Position numbers and translations under genes: made by a program
Notes under the pieces: generated by a model
The model's input: the letters and a program-made list of their open reading frames with translations, nothing else
The model's database searches: none
What the model was told of the DNA's origin: nothing
NCBI RefSeq assembly: GCF_963583255.1
Contig: NC_084808.1
Span: 10,625,501-10,689,500 of the forward strand
DNA length: 64,000 bases
Direction of reading: 5' to 3'
Source of the DNA: Pyrus communis
Lineage: Eukaryota; Streptophyta; Magnoliopsida; Rosales; Rosaceae
Shown: piece after piece, positions 10,555 to 23,592 of the stretch
Position numbering within the stretch: the first letter of the stretch is position 1
How the letters are laid out: each line of letters opens with the position of its first letter

Positions 10555-11443
10555 ATGTCTTCTTCATGTATCTTGTCGGAAATCGATGAGCAAGAGAAAG
10601 AATTGTTTAAGCAAGAGGAAGAAATGTTTAATCTCCAGGAGGGAGAAAAATGAGATGGAAGAGGAAGAGGATGGGGAGTGTAGAAGGAGAGATGACGAAG
10701 CAAAAAGCAAGAAAGCCTCATATTCTCGTCGAGTCATCCAAGCTATGGCTGAGATCTCCAGGCCCAAGCGTTCCGCAAACATTAATAGAAGTAGGCAACG
10801 ACGAGGTAAAGATCTCTTGGACGATTATTTTGACTGTAACGGTGCATTCCTTGATGCGTACTTTAGACGTTGTTTTAGAATGCAACGACATTTGTTCAAC
10901 AAAATCATAGGTCTTTTTCCTAAGCAAAAAATTACTGTTGCCTTGCGAATGCTTACATACGGAGCATTTGCAGACCTAGTGGATGAAATAGTGAAGATGG
11001 GAAAATCAACCATTCTTGGGTCCTTGATGAGGTTTTGCTCTGCATTCGAGGCTATCTACACCAAATAGTACCTCCGAAGTCCCACGACGATCACCTGCAG
11101 AGGCTTCTGAAGAAGGGTGAGATGCGAGGTTTTCCTGGCATGACTGGAAGCATCGATTGTATGCATTAGACCTGGAAAAACTGCCTAAGTGCATGGCAAG
11201 AAGCTTATAGAGACAGAAAAAGGAGTCTAAAGTATCATTTTGGAGGCGGTGACATCATTTGATACATGGATTTGACATGCTTTTTTCAGTGTTCCAAGAG
11301 CTCAAAATGACCTCAATGTCCTTGCCCAATCCTCAGTCTTCAACGATGTCCTGCAAGGAAGAGCTCCTCAAGTCACATATATAATCAATGGAACCGTACA
11401 CTCAGGAGCATACTACCTAGTAGACGACATCTACCCAATGTAG
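10555..11443 (+). pseudogene. PIF/Harbinger (HARBI1-like) transposase relic
   Basis: A frame beginning with the ATG at 10,555 encodes an acidic, charged N-terminus. A shifted frame (10,586-11,067) then contains the conserved plant HARBI1-like block: LLDDYF, FRMQRHLFNKI, ALRMLTYG and ADLVDEIVKMGKSTIL. After a stop at 11,068 the family continues with RGFPGMTGSIDCMH (the first catalytic aspartate region of the DDE nuclease) near 11,130-11,166, WKNCLSAW, then NDLNVLAQS, VFNDVLQGRAPQ and YYLVDDIYPM before a stop. At least three stops and two frame changes show it is dead. The family acts as a nuclear DNA-cleaving transposase working with a Myb-like partner; no partner gene is seen here. Confidence 0.8.
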
Positions 11444-12061
11444 ATTTTTAATTAATTTTTAACCTTTGTTTTATATTTTTTTTATTAACTTAATTAATTT
11501 GGACCGTTGGATTACAAAAAAATTGAAATCCAACAATCCAGATTGTGACATGTGGCCTAATGGTAACATATCAAATTTTTTTCTTATTTTTAAAAAAATT
11601 TTAAAGTCGAAAAAGTGCACCGTTGATCTAGAAATCAAACGGTTCAAATGTGTCATGTCATTTAGCTGTTAGGGGAGGTTTGAAATTTTTTTGATAGCTG
11701 GAAATTCAATAGTCTAGAAAAAAGAGCAGTTGAAAATCCAATGGCATACAAGAAGCCATGTTGCTCTCAATAACGATTACTGAATGGGTTGCCACGCATG
11801 AGCCACCGCCTGAAATGTCGTCGGAGATGCGCCCCAACGTGCATGTGTTATGCACGCGCCTGACGCAATTTTTTTTATAACATGGGTTGCTTCACTCCCC
11901 CCTTCAGGTGCTTGGGCCTTAGACTTATGCCTGACTTCTCCCACGGGCTCCTTCTTGGCCCAATATCTTGATTGGGCTGGCTTTACTTTAGCAAACGATT
12001 GGATTGGTTTTGTTTCCAATCCACAAGGCTATTGTTCACAGTGGAGTTGCTTTTAGCTTAC

Positions 12062-12913
12062 TGTTAACCCTAAAAACTACCTAGCCTACATGGCGCGTAG
12101 GCCAAGTAATTAATAAGCTAATTGCGTCAATCGGTGGAATGTAGGGTGTGCCAACTCATCAGCCGAGTTCGGCTGGGAGTAAAATATGTTGATGTGGCGT
12201 TGGGTGCGCTATTGACTTCTTGATCTTGTGACTGCGGCCGAGGAAGGAACACATCTCGGCCTTCGGGTTATAGAGCCTGAAGACAAGGCTGCTAGTTCAA
12301 TATCAAATTCATCTTTCAATATGCCGAACATAGTAACCCGGTAACACCTTACTTCGTCAAGAAGGTTGATGAGATGACCTTTTCCAACAAGGACTCAGAA
12401 ATCCTTGTTGACAGAAACTTGGATAAATAACCAGTCAGTCTCGAAGTAATGATGTTTATCCAAACTAAAGGTGCTCATCGATCGACTGATTCTATGACTC
12501 CAGTGTTGTTTATCCAAACTGAAGATGTTGCCAGTTGCCCCACATTGTTGTTTATCCAAACTAAAGATGTGTTGGCGAGAAAAAAGAAAATAAAAATCTT
12601 AAGGTGCTTAAGAGGTTTGCGTAAGGCAATTATGTGTTGAATTGGAAGGGGTTTTGAATGATGCATGCCTCTTTCTATTTATTGTAGCAATTTCCCCAAT
12701 AACCGAACTAGAATTTTATTCGGACTAGAATTCTCGATCCCAATCTGATTTGGATTCGACCGAAATCACATTTATCCAGGTAGAAATCACATTCTAATAG
12801 GATTCAACCAAACTCTACTGGGCTTGGCCCATGGCAAATAATACTTTCAATACTCCTTATTGGACCGAGAGCAACTCTAGGCTCGTCCCAAAATGTTATT
12901 TTGGGCCCAAACA
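12062..12913 (-). repeat. 3' LTR of gypsy element 1
   Basis: On the minus strand it starts TGTTTGGGCCC at 12,913, right after a purine tract (AAGGGGGCAA, 12,924-12,914), and ends near AGGGTTAACA at 12,062. It aligns with 23,593-24,296 over the first roughly 700 bp, including three TTTATCCAAACTRAAG repeats at 12,450-12,570. The TATA box present in the right copy is decayed here (TATTTATTG). Confidence 0.75.
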
Positions 12914-13350
12914 TTGCCCCCTTGCTTCTGAGGTCTTCGGCTTGGTTGAAGTTTGACCTTGAAGAAGCGATCTATTACCAAACAAAAATAAACCTTCGAC
13001 TTACACTTTTCGGTCGATAAAAAAATCCTTGCAAAGACGAATATTCTTCTCTCAGATGCCTTTATTGGGCACGATCTCCCGCCTTGCATGTCAGTCTTAA
13101 ACGTCGTAAATGTTTGACTCATGGCAACTTCTCGTCACAGTTGTCTTGCTTCGGTGATGTAGGTGCCCCATAGTCGAGGTGTGTAGACGTTGAAACATCC
13201 CTTCATAATGATCGTGCCTTAAAGTATTCAGTTAGATTTTTCGGCCACTTCGCCTGGATTTTTTTATTTTTGTAATGATTGCAAAATATTCAGTTAGATT
13301 TACCCCTCAACTTTCAAATATAAAACCGTCGATCTTCCTCTTTAATCGCC

Positions 13351-16300
13351 TATAAATACTGATTTTGGTATCATTTGTCGTTTATGCTTTCAAAAATCCA
13401 AGAACTCTTGCCATTTTACTCTAATCATTCGAAACCCAGAAAGAAAATCCATCCTTTGAAACCCAAAAAAAACCTCCAAACCCTGGCTTCAATAGTTTCC
13501 AACACCTTCAACATTACGCTTGAGGAAGAATGTGACAAGTGTCACGACTTCATCAATCAGAATGCCATCAAAATTCTCCGATTTGAAGAGGATTTAGTTG
13601 CCTCTAACTAGATACTGGGGCCTTTGTTTAAAGATGACGTCCCATAAGTCATTGCTGAAATACTAAAGAGCCATTGCCTAAGTCCTTTATTCCAGGGTTA
13701 TGATTGGTCAAAATAGGAATTGGCCAAACCTCAGGGAGCTTGGCCTTCGACCCGTATAGCCTGGGTTGCTTGGGTTAGCCGAATGGAACCACACTTCGGT
13801 GATGATTGGAATTCACTTGGCACCTTTGACACCATTAAGATCTTGACCATCGAGGTCAGCGTAGGCCGAGAGCTCTTGATGGCAGCTCTAAGCTTCTGGT
13901 GCTTGGCCACTAACACCATGATGTTTCCTCTCGGCCCTATTGGTTCAACCATTCTAGACATTATGGCTACCCTTGTCACCTCACCATCTGGTCTTCCAGT
14001 CGATACCACTCTATCTTGGTATCAATTCGACTTGGATTTAAAAATAGTCTTTGATGAGCGCTCTCGAAGTTCTTAAAAAAGATAACCAAGGGGAAGTATC
14101 AAAAGACAAAGTAAATAAGATGCACAAGAATTTCTTTAACTACAACACTCTCATCAAGCACTTTGCCAGTCGAGAAAAATAAAAACTCAAGAAGGGAAAA
14201 CACGAGGCCTTCTTGTTCTACTAGTACAACAAGTTCATCTTTTGTACCAAGTTGAACAAATGCCTTGCCGAGAAAATGCTAGTGGCCGAAGCCCTGGCGA
14301 ACGATCACACTCTGGCATTTAGCCCTGCCATCCTTACCAACCTTATGCGCTGCTTGGCCAAGGCAATTGCGGAAAATCCATCCGCACCAGAACGGCCTGC
14401 TCTGGGTCTTTCAACTTTGGTTGCAAGCCTATTTTGCCATCTTGAGGCCATAAAACTTCAACTTCAACTCGTCTAAAGTAATGGGCCTTCAACTAGCTTC
14501 ACTCCCAAACCCAACTTTCTTAATCGAAGAAATTTTAAATATTTCTTCGGCTTAGACGACCTTACCAACGATGAATTCCTAATCTATCTTCGAAGAAATT
14601 ATCCATCCTCCATTAGGCTTCCCACAATCACATGGGAGGAAACAGAAGACAGCGATTTTCGGCAGATCTGGGGATTGTCTGTGCTAGCTCGCAACCTTTT
14701 CTTCGGTTGTGACGCTCGGCAAGCCAGTTAGAAAGTCTACCATCCCCATTTTATGGCTCGATAACTAGGATATCTCCAAGGTTTTCCTGTGCTTTTGCTC
14801 ACTTCCCGCTCGCTTTTGAGTCGAGATCAACTTTCTGGCTCTTCAGAAAGGTAATGTGAGGAAGTAGAGTAACAGTTTTAAGAACGGTGCACTAAATTCC
14901 GCCTTTGGCTGAATACCCCTGAAACCCACGGTACCAGTACCTTCACTAACTGGTGGGAAATCTACACCAAAGATTTCTTTGGCACATCGGCCAAGGAAAT
15001 CAAGAACAAAATCTTCGGTGATTGACCAAATAAAATTCTTACTCAAAATCTAAAGACACGGCTCAAGGTACTTTTATTCTGTTTTGTTTATATATACATA
15101 TACACACACACACACACACACACATATATACTTGACCAAACATCTTCGTCCTGATTCTCAATTAGTTTTTCTAGGTGGTCGTTGGATAAAACGGGCTGAA
15201 GTAGTCATGATGGTTGCTGTAGAAAAAAGCTTGCCCCTTCATCGAAGAAGGGCATTGATATCTTAGCCCCTTCTCCCAATATGACTTCGACCACTCTAAC
15301 TCCAATGGACGCTGCTGCTGTACCTACAGTGGCATGCAAACAGCTTCGTCCTTCGACCGAGGTGACTGTTTACATTGCTTGACCTATGAAACAGACAAAG
15401 AAGAGAGCCAAGAAGGGGGAACATAAGATTCTTGTCATTTCTAGCCAGGAAATACGAACTTCAACTCCTGACACTCTTTGTCCTACCCTTGGCGTTGCGG
15501 TCCCAACAAGGACATCGTAAAATTCCTCGGCCTTAAATGTTGCTGTCGTGGTTGAACAAGGCGTTACTCTAGTGGTTGAGAAGTTTACGGCCTAAGCCTC
15601 GACCATCGCTTCTGCCACGGGCGTCGGCCCAACAGCTGTTATTCTGGAGGATGTGACCATAGTCTTGACCAAAATGACTCCCTCTCCTAATCCAAAAATT
15701 ATTCCAAAATCAAATATTCTAGAAAAGGTGCAAAGTTTTCAAAGCTTCTTTTTCCTTAAACATCTTCGATTGGTATCTAATCTTCTTTTGTTACCAGGAA
15801 AACGACAGTGAGCCAATCCTGCTGGTGAGGCGTCCTCGACTGGCTGAGCAAACAAATGAGGTTCTCTTACCTCTAGACAAAGGCAAAGGTGTCATATCAT
15901 CCATGTCTAATCCAAACTAGGATATCCCACTACCAGCTGAGGCCACTAGTCATGCGAATCTTGAGGCGGCCGTTGAGAGGCCAACCGTCAAGCCGATGGC
16001 TTTTGCAAGGGAAGAAACGACTGCGGAGATGCCATTTCATCATTAAGACAAAGATCTTGGCATCCCCGCATAAGACATCACCTCGACCTCTGTAAGTTCT
16101 TCATTTTGATTCTAAATTTTATCTTGGAATGCTAAACCAAAATAAAACCGTCAACTGTTAGGTGCCAAGTTGATCATTCCATCGAAAATTTTGATTCTAT
16201 ATTTCATGGCCACTTAGGTGGCCGTCAAACATAGATAACCTTCATCGGCCATATGTATTGAAGAGTTGTCTTAAACATTGGGCTCGGCCATTAAGTTCTT

Positions 16301-16975
16301 TGGGTTCGACCAATGGCCCAGAAGATATGGCCGAAGTCACTTCTTGACAAGTCTAAAACAACTTGCCGAAGTCACTTCTCGATAAGTCTAAAACAACTTC
16401 TCCTGTCATGCTTTCCTTTAGATTCTGCTTATTTGACCTTTCTTTTTGTGTAGCCTTCATAGGAAGTTGATCTTGACGCCTATTTTGCCAGCACATCTGG
16501 AACAGTTGGTCATTCTGTAGCCCCGACCGAGTTTAACACTCTAACCAAGCTTCAAAAGACTCTGTCCTTCTCAGCCCTACAAGCTCTTCAAAACAAAGAC
16601 CTCGGCTATATTTTGATATTTTTAGGAAAGCTCTTCAAGTCAATGAGGACTTGAAGGTTGCAACAGCCGCTTAAGAAGCTATCCTACTAGAGTTCAAGGC
16701 AATGAAGGAAAAGAAAGAGAAAATGGCCAACCTTGATCGTCAGTTTGCTGAACTTCATTGCCTCTGAGCTTGAGAGGGACTTTGAGGTAAATAAACCTCG
16801 GATGACAGAGTATGCGGTTGGCGTAAAATGGATTCAAATGCTGAAGGCTGACAAGAGGACTTGGGAGGCCAAGATCACTATGAACAATGTAAAATGGCTG
16901 GAGCTAAAAGCCACAATTAAAGCTTTCCTACCTTCGATCCCATAGATTATATTCCCGGTGCCGACTTGTAGGCCG
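13351..16975 (+). pseudogene. Opposite-strand PMD (aminotransferase-like) gene relic in gypsy element 1
   Basis: A TATA box (TATAAATACT, 13,351-13,360) precedes an ATG at 13,384. A first frame (to 13,611) is followed by 13,720-14,076, which carries the plant mobile domain signature: FWCLATNT, a PLGPIG turn, T-LDIMATL and GLPVD. Further PMD-like sequence continues in shifted frames at 14,252-14,476 and about 14,520-15,020 (motifs DLTNDEFLIYLRRNYPSSIR and THGTSTFTNWW). A helical, charged C-terminal segment lies at about 16,700-16,945. Several stops and frameshifts are present, so it no longer encodes a protein. PMD proteins are plant nuclear proteins; cellular members (MAIN, MAIL1) affect silencing and genome stability. 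The retroelement version's role is unknown. Confidence 0.65.
15104..15130. repeat. (CA)n microsatellite
   Basis: A run of alternating CA from about 15,104 to 15,123, then ATATAT, lies inside the PMD relic between two coding blocks, probably in an intron or spacer. Confidence 0.8.
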
Positions 16976-17089
16976 GTTGACTTTTGTATACATATTTTTT
17001 GCTGACTTAATGAAATGTTCTTATTCTTGCATCTCCCAAGTAATTGGATAACACTTATTTAAGAACTTCCCATTGATTGGCAACTTATG

Positions 17090-18341
17090 TATTAAACCAG
17101 GTCAATCCTTGAGATGGTATACGGCCTTGCCAAGAACTTTGTGAACAATAAATGGTCCTTCCTAATTTGACGACCATTTTCCAAATCTGGGATCCTTGAT
17201 CCTTATTGGCAACACTGTTTGCCAATCTAAATCACATTCGTCGAACCTCTTTTTCTTTACTCGTTGATTATAAGCTCACTTGGCGTCTTTTCTGTGCTAC
17301 TAGCAGGTTATAAGCATCGAGTCAAGCCTCCTCTAAATCTTCCAAATCTTGCCTCATTAGTTGACTATATTTAGCACTGAACAAACTACTTTGTTCAATA
17401 ATTCGCATTGAGTGTATACTCAACTCGATTGGCAACATTGCATTGTGCCCATAAGTCAAAGCATATGGAGTCGTCCTTGTTGTTGATCGAAGCGAACCTT
17501 GATATTCCCATAATGCCTTATTTAACTTTAAATACCATATACCAGGTTTTTCCTTCACCATTTTTTCGAGAATACGGATCAAAACTTTGTTGCTTTCTTT
17601 AGCCTGCCTATTCGTCTGTGCATAATACGGCATGAACTGTTCAAGCCGAATTCTCTAACTTGTTGTATAGTTTTTAAACCTATCGACCGTGAAAATCAAG
17701 CCGTTGTCTATAATAGTTGCTTATGGGACGCCGAACCTTGTTACAATGTGTTTTTCTATGAAATTACACACTTCTTTGGACGTTAATTCAGCATATGATT
17801 TCACTTCAACCCACTAGGTGAAGTAATCAATTGCTAGGAGTATTCATACATGTTTCACTGATCCAAACGACGGTGTGATTTTTCCAATTACATCCATGGC
17901 CCACCCTCTAAAAGGTTATGATTTAGTGACCGAGTGAAGCAATTTCATCAGGACTCTCTAGATAGGTTCATGGATTTGACATTGTAAGCAACTCTATGCT
18001 ATCTTTTAAGATACTCAGCCAGAAATATCCGTGTCAGTGGAGCAACCAACGGATTTTGTGACTAGATTAATGAGCACCACATATCCCTTCATGCACCTTT
18101 GTGATAGCTTGAGCGACCTCTTCTGGCTGAGACATAATAACAACGGACCATCTTTGCCTTTTTGGAACAGCTCATTCTGATATACTATATAATTTGTAAC
18201 ATGTACCCTTGTTTTGCGATCATGTTTGCCACTAAGGTCATCAAGGTATCGTATAATGGATCTTCTACAATCATCTAGCAATGTCTCGACCACACAGATG
18301 TCCGCAGGAACCTTTCGTTCGAGTAATGAAGGTAAAGACAT
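17090..18341 (-). pseudogene. Integrase relic of gypsy element 1
   Basis: On the minus strand 18,341-18,015 encodes the linker and zinc-binding N-terminus region. 17,633-17,322 encodes the part after the catalytic core (AKESNKVLIRILEKM, then LNKALWEYQGSLRSTTRTTPYALTYGHNAMLPIEL), which in gypsy integrases follows the DDE glutamate. About 17,270-17,090 gives the C-terminal VVKLGRTIY-like fold. Stops break the frame and the central DDE segment is poorly preserved. Confidence 0.7.
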
Positions 18342-18399
18342 AACACGTGTTCAGATTATGCTGTCTTGTTGATTAACCAAGGTTGGATACGAATGTCGA

Positions 18400-19560
18400 T
18401 CAACTGGTATGACCCAACCTACCTCGTCCCCCATAAGTTATGCTCCAGGGGCTATTTGAGCCAACTCATCTGCATTAGTATTCCGAAGTCGAGAGACATG
18501 TTTGAACGTGATGTCTACAAATGATTCGGCTAAAAAGTTGACGACCATATTATAAGGTGCCAGAGTAGAACTCATGCAACGGAAAGTCACTTTGAGTTGG
18601 TTAATCATAAGTTATGAATTGCTAAGGACGAGTAAGTGAGCTGCCTTCAAGTCATGAAGAATGTTACCACTGATGACGACGGCTTCATATTCGGCCTAAT
18701 TGTTGGTACAATTGAAGTCTAACTTGAGAGAAAAATAGCACCTGTAGTAGTCTGGTGATTGTATGATAAAGCCGACATCGGCCGAGGTCGCAGTACTAGA
18801 ACAGTCGAAATACATCGTCTAATAATTGTCAGGTGTTACCACCATACTTCAACAATTTTACTAATTAGGTTATGGAAAATGGTATTCATGGCATGTTGAT
18901 ATGTGGCACCCGCGTTCTTAAGTCCAAAAGACATGACGACCCATTTGTAAGTCCCAAGAGCCCCGGGGCATCAAAAATCAGTTTTATAGACATCGCCCTT
19001 GGTGATGAAAATGTGATTGTCACCAGCGTGGCCGTCCATGAAAGATAAGATCTCGTGGTTTGCTGTAGCATCAATTAACAAATCCGAAATTGGCATTGGG
19101 TATTCATCTTTAGGAGTCACCAAATTCAGATTAAAAAAATTAATGCAAATGCGCAAAGGACCCCTTTTTTTAAAACTGGGACAATAATTGCCAACCATTC
19201 GACATATTGAGCTATCCAAATAAAGCCAGCTTTTAAAAGGCGAACAAGTTCATCTTTTATGCTGAGCTAAACTTCGATCGAGAATCGTCGTGGAGGTTGG
19301 CGGAAAGGTTACAGCTGGGTTTAATGCACAGCTCATGTTTAATACAATCAAGGTTAGGCATCTAATGGTAGCTCCAAGCAAAACAATCTTTAAATTCCTC
19401 AAGTAATTTACAAAGGTCGCCCTTCTATACTGAGGTAACAAAGAACTAATAAATAAACGTCGAGGTTCGTCGATTGTCCCAACATTTATTTCTTCAAAAG
19501 GATCTTTGAATTCAGGCCGCTTATCCTTCGAGCTTGACCGGTGCAGCCTAAATTTTATAG
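18400..19560 (-). pseudogene. Reverse transcriptase / RNase H relic of gypsy element 1
   Basis: 19,219-18,971 shows the RT block with NLVTPKDEYPMPISDLL and EILSFMDGHAG. 19,074-18,886 continues through the GL.NG region but in another frame. RNase H-like sequence with NCTNN-AEYEA and LVLSNS follows at about 18,800-18,600. The order fits the pol of a gypsy element read leftwards. Multiple stops and frameshifts make it non-functional. Confidence 0.7.
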
Positions 19561-20046
19561 ACGGATAGCTCTAGGCCATTATTCCCTTCGGCGAGCAACT
19601 CCACTAAGTTTACTCCAGGATTCTACTCCTTGGAAATGGTGTACTAGTGGGCCAACAGCTGTTTGATCATAGATGAAACCGTGACCTTTCTTTCATTCTA
19701 TTGTGTTACATCAATCATTAGGACAATTGGCTAAGTCAGCCAATCTAGGTTTCGCCAAATCCTGCTGAATGGTTTCGGTGCTAACCTCGATGACTTTCTG
19801 GATATAGATTGTGGTCGACATACTTTCTTCACTAAAACCGTGTAAAGTGATATAGCCGACCTGGTGGTTGTAATAACGGGCTTGAATCATGTTGGCTTCG
19901 AACGGCTGGCTATCGACAGGATGAACTATGATCGATTTGCCATCCTAAAAAATAAGGACCTGGTATAGCGAAGAAGGAATACAACCGGTTTGGCAGATCT
20001 AGTCACGATCGAGCAATGCATTGTACTCGGTCTTGGAGTTAACTAT

Positions 20047-20451
20047 TTAAAACACGGTCATGTGGTTTCGACCTATGATATTGATTTTCGAAGGCAAGAC
20101 TCTTGTAGTCTGAGATTTATCGCCAACAAAACTATTTATAGTTACGCCAGATGGAATGAGTTTGTCTTTGGAACGATGTAAAGCTTTCATAACGAAAATG
20201 GGCATGATATTGACCGTTGCTCCACAGTCAATAGAAACTTTTGATATCGGATATCCTTTGATATGGCCCGTTACGTACAACAGTTTCAGGTGATAGAGGT
20301 TAATAGCCGAGGAATAGGGAAAAAGCTCCTTTAAAGCTGCTTTGAGCTTGTCTTCCTTGTTAATCGGTTCGGCCTCTTCAATAGCCACAACCTCGACTTG
20401 TGTTGTTTCTTGGACAACCACATCACTATCTAAAAAGCTTGGTTGAGACAT
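20047..20451 (-). pseudogene. Retropepsin-like aspartic protease relic of gypsy element 1
   Basis: The frame includes KVSIDCGATVNIMP, corresponding to the protease active-site loop. The canonical D-S/T-G is changed to DCG, as D-G-G and D-C-G variants occur in this lineage. A downstream VLPSKINIIGRNHM resembles the flap and LGR region. It lies between the gag relic and RT, as expected for gag-PR-RT order. Confidence 0.7.
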
Positions 20452-21239
20452 TGTTGTCTAGAATTCTGTAGGTAAAAGATGGACCATGCTAATTTACATG
20501 TTGTCAAGGACTGTTTGGCAGAACATCTTGATTTTCAACCACCACAATGACGTCATCTGCAACCAAAGGTAAAATAGTTGCACCTGAGGTACTCGGTATG
20601 GCCGTCTCATCCTCGGCTTCGGCAATTGGTTCCATTGCCATTGGGACTTGATCTTGTGTTTGCAAATCCTTATGAACCTACTTCTGATACATGATGCGAG
20701 CATCTCGTGTATCCAGTTAAGTGTCCAACCTTTTAACCTGCTATGTCTCGTTGGCCATGAGGCCGAACAAGGATACGACCGAAAAAACCTCAAAATGATG
20801 TCGTAAATATTACAGATCATCTAAAGACAATGGGAGATCTACAGGGTCTAAATCGGTGTATGGTTCGACGTCAAAGCCGAGAACACTAGCTTCGCGAATG
20901 TGTTGGAATCTGGCCTTCATTCCTAAATTCGACCATTTATGGATAATGAGTTCACCGTTGAGGCCAGTCAAAGCTAAGTCAAGAGACTCCTGACACGCCT
21001 TTGTGAAATTCCTACATGTATTCTACAGCCTCGCAAAAAAATGATGGATGGCGATTCTGTCTACCTTTAATCAATGGTTTCTGTGGCAATAGTGGAGGAA
21101 GTTTGCTCTTGGCCTCTTTCCTAAAATGGTCGATGCGAGCTTTTATTTCTCCAGGCTGAAGAAGAAGTTTGATTCATTTCGCAGATTCTCCAATGTTGAT
21201 TTCAAAATCCTGATCAATTATCTTCTTCCCTCGAAGCAA

Positions 21240-23587
21240 CTCGATCATGAAAGCTTGTCACTTGTCGATAGGCCATCCAATCCATCTTTTGCCGGTGACG
21301 TTTCTGGGATTTAGACAAAATGGTATATGCACAGGCACGAGAATTGTAATTATGCTACCAATGATCGTGATGCTTAGGTTGTTTAAAAGTTCATTGAGTT
21401 GTGGATGAACTTGAACTTCCAGAGTTGTGTCCATAGTAATCTTCATCATAAAATGGCCCGTTGAAATCAAGTCATCATCTAATTGAAGGCAGATGGTAAT
21501 TTTGTTGTTGAGGATCGAGCCTATCAAAAACCTTTTGCTAGCGCTGTCCCAAGCCTATCAAAAACCCTTCGTTGAAACCATAAACGCAGGTTCGGCTGAA
21601 GTTTTTTGCGGTTTTGGCTACTACACAAAATTATTGGGTTCTCAAACTCATCAGAATAGAAGTCAGATACTGGCTCGGCATACACTGGATTCAAGAAGAA
21701 ACTAGGTGGGTCGTTTTGGCTTGAGAAATTGATTTTCAAGCGCGGCCGAGGATTCTATTTTGGGACATAGGCTGGGATAAACTCAACTTTTCCTTTTTTC
21801 TTATCCCTCGGTAAATGGGCGTCCACCATCCTTATCGTTGCCGAAAGGAAATGATTAACATCGACCAACATCTGTGTCTTCTCCGAGAACTTCAGTTTAC
21901 CATTGTCGATCCAGCTATGAATATCATCACGGAACACGACACAGTTCTTCGTCGTGTGTTTGTTTGAGTTGTGAATCTTGCAGTATTTTTTACCTTTTAA
22001 ATCTTCGACCTTAGGGATGTCATACCCTAGTCGAAATTTAATGATCTTTGTAGTAGCTGGTCAAAGATAATATTAGCCTTAATGATGTCAAAAGTATATG
22101 TTTTTGATGTTTTGACGGCTGCTTTAACAGAGGCCGAGTGCATTTTGACGTCTTTGGAACTAGCATGAGCCAATGCCTTGCACACTTAAGGTTTGTTAAT
22201 CACTATCTCGACTGCGTCTATTCTAACATATTGGGGCTCGTCACCCCCACCTGATGCATATCCCACCGTTGGATTCTTATAAATTATCCCACAGGTTGGA
22301 GTTTTCGAGATTTTTCCTTCTCTGAGTAGATAATCATACTGCTCGACGTGTTGAGCCAACTCATACATATCTCGAAATTTTGCCCCCAAGAAATTCTTCT
22401 TGTATTCCACGTCTAGGCTGTTCTGGGCGAGCCTAACAAATTCCACTTCGAGGAGGGTACTCGACATCAATTCCTGGCCGATTTAAACCTGGTAAGAAAT
22501 TCCATCGGTGAATCATGAGATGATTGAGCCATCTGGGCTAAAGAGGAGATTGATACCTCCATTCTGGGTCAGTAAAATTGTCTATGGAATTTCTCAATCA
22601 GTTTCTCCTAGTTTTGTATAGAGTTCGGTGGAAGGTTAATGTACCACGAAAAAGTTGTGCCTGTTAACAAGAAATTAAACAGTCGTAGTTTATGGAAATC
22701 ACTGTTGATATATCCACATTGGGCAGTGAATCTGGTCACATGTTCTAATGAAGACAACGATGATTCTCCAGCGAAGAGACTGAAGTCTGGGATCTTGAAT
22801 CCTCGAAGGTATTCAAACCTTTCTACAAAGGCTGGATATGGATGAATAAACTTTGGGAATTTTGGCCTTTTTTTCAAGGCCAAATCAATCATCTTCTGGA
22901 CTTCAACCATATCCACGGGTGTTATTTTTATTCTTCGGCCAAATTTGGCTGAACTAGTGCTTGGTTCACCATATGTTTTCTTAAGATCAATCATCCTGGG
23001 CCGAGTATGTTCCACCTCGGCCGGTATTGGCAACAACCTTACTCTCCCAAAATGGGCATTCTTTAAAAAGCATTATCTGGGTTAATCGATGGGCTCAGTC
23101 TCATGAGCTTTGCTAACTAGAATTTCAAGCAACTTATTATTCACCGTGTTGTTATCACAGGCCTCTTCAAGTATGCTTTTCATATCTCGACCGACGATTT
23201 GCTTAAATCGTTGAGATTGTTCTTCCAACTGTTAATGAAGAAAAAATTTAGACGGTGCTCTAGAGGTTTCATCATCGTCATCGCAATCCTCTACCAGGCT
23301 TCAATAAAACCATCTTTTACCATCTTGATAGTCTAGGTGAAGACCACGACATCATGATTTTGTCCACTGATATTAATTTATGTTTCTTGGTGAGCCATGC
23401 CTATGGTTTCAGGTGTTACGGCAGTAGGAGGATCCTGTGCCTGCAACGTGTTACTTTTGACTGGACTTTGAACTATAGGTGTTAAACTGATAGTTAACTT
23501 TCCCATACTTGTTTTCTTTTTTATTAACCATGTTTCAATGGTCATGAACTTCGTAGTTTTAGCAATGACTCCCACTAGGCGTGCCAA
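21240..23587 (-). pseudogene. Gag relic of gypsy element 1
   Basis: 23,036-22,608 carries the N-terminal gag block (FPKFIHPYPAFVERFEYL, then AQCGYINSDFHKLRLFNFLLTGTTFSWYINLPPNSIQ), the retrotransposon gag fold. 22,470-22,186 continues (EVEFVRLAQNSL, KFRDMYELAQHVEQYDYLL). 21,937-21,755 carries the conserved post-gag segment (KTQMLVDVNHF, VDAHLPRDKKKGK). Stops and frame changes separate the blocks. Confidence 0.7.
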
Positions 23588-23588
23588 A
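23571..23588 (-). promoter_or_regulatory. Primer-binding-site-like motif of gypsy element 1
   Basis: On the minus strand TTGGCACGCCTAGTGGG lies 5 bp inside the right LTR. The same motif (TTGGCACGCCCAGTGGGAC) lies at the equivalent place in element 2, so it is probably the tRNA primer site. The exact tRNA was not matched. Confidence 0.6.
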
Positions 23589-23592
23589 ATGT

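Larger units (their letters stand above)
7640..12061 (+). mobile_element. Decayed PIF/Harbinger element, split by a solo LTR
   Basis: Upstream AT-rich sequence contains repeated GATAGATTT.GATAAGATTTTT and CGTCACG...ATGTGTCATTA modules (7870-8038). It is interrupted by the solo LTR at 8039-10,324 and continues at 10,325. It is followed by a HARBI1-like transposase relic (10,555-11,443) and a 3' non-coding part with GTTGGATTT/AAATCCAAC motifs (11,500-11,760). A related set of 5' modules is at 32,340-32,830 and related 3' modules are at 34,480-35,010. Exact inverted termini were not resolved. Confidence 0.55.

Noticed and set aside
15889..16095. Small plus-strand frame as a separate gene
   Set aside because: It lies within the decayed PMD unit of element 1, with no domain and a shifted frame.
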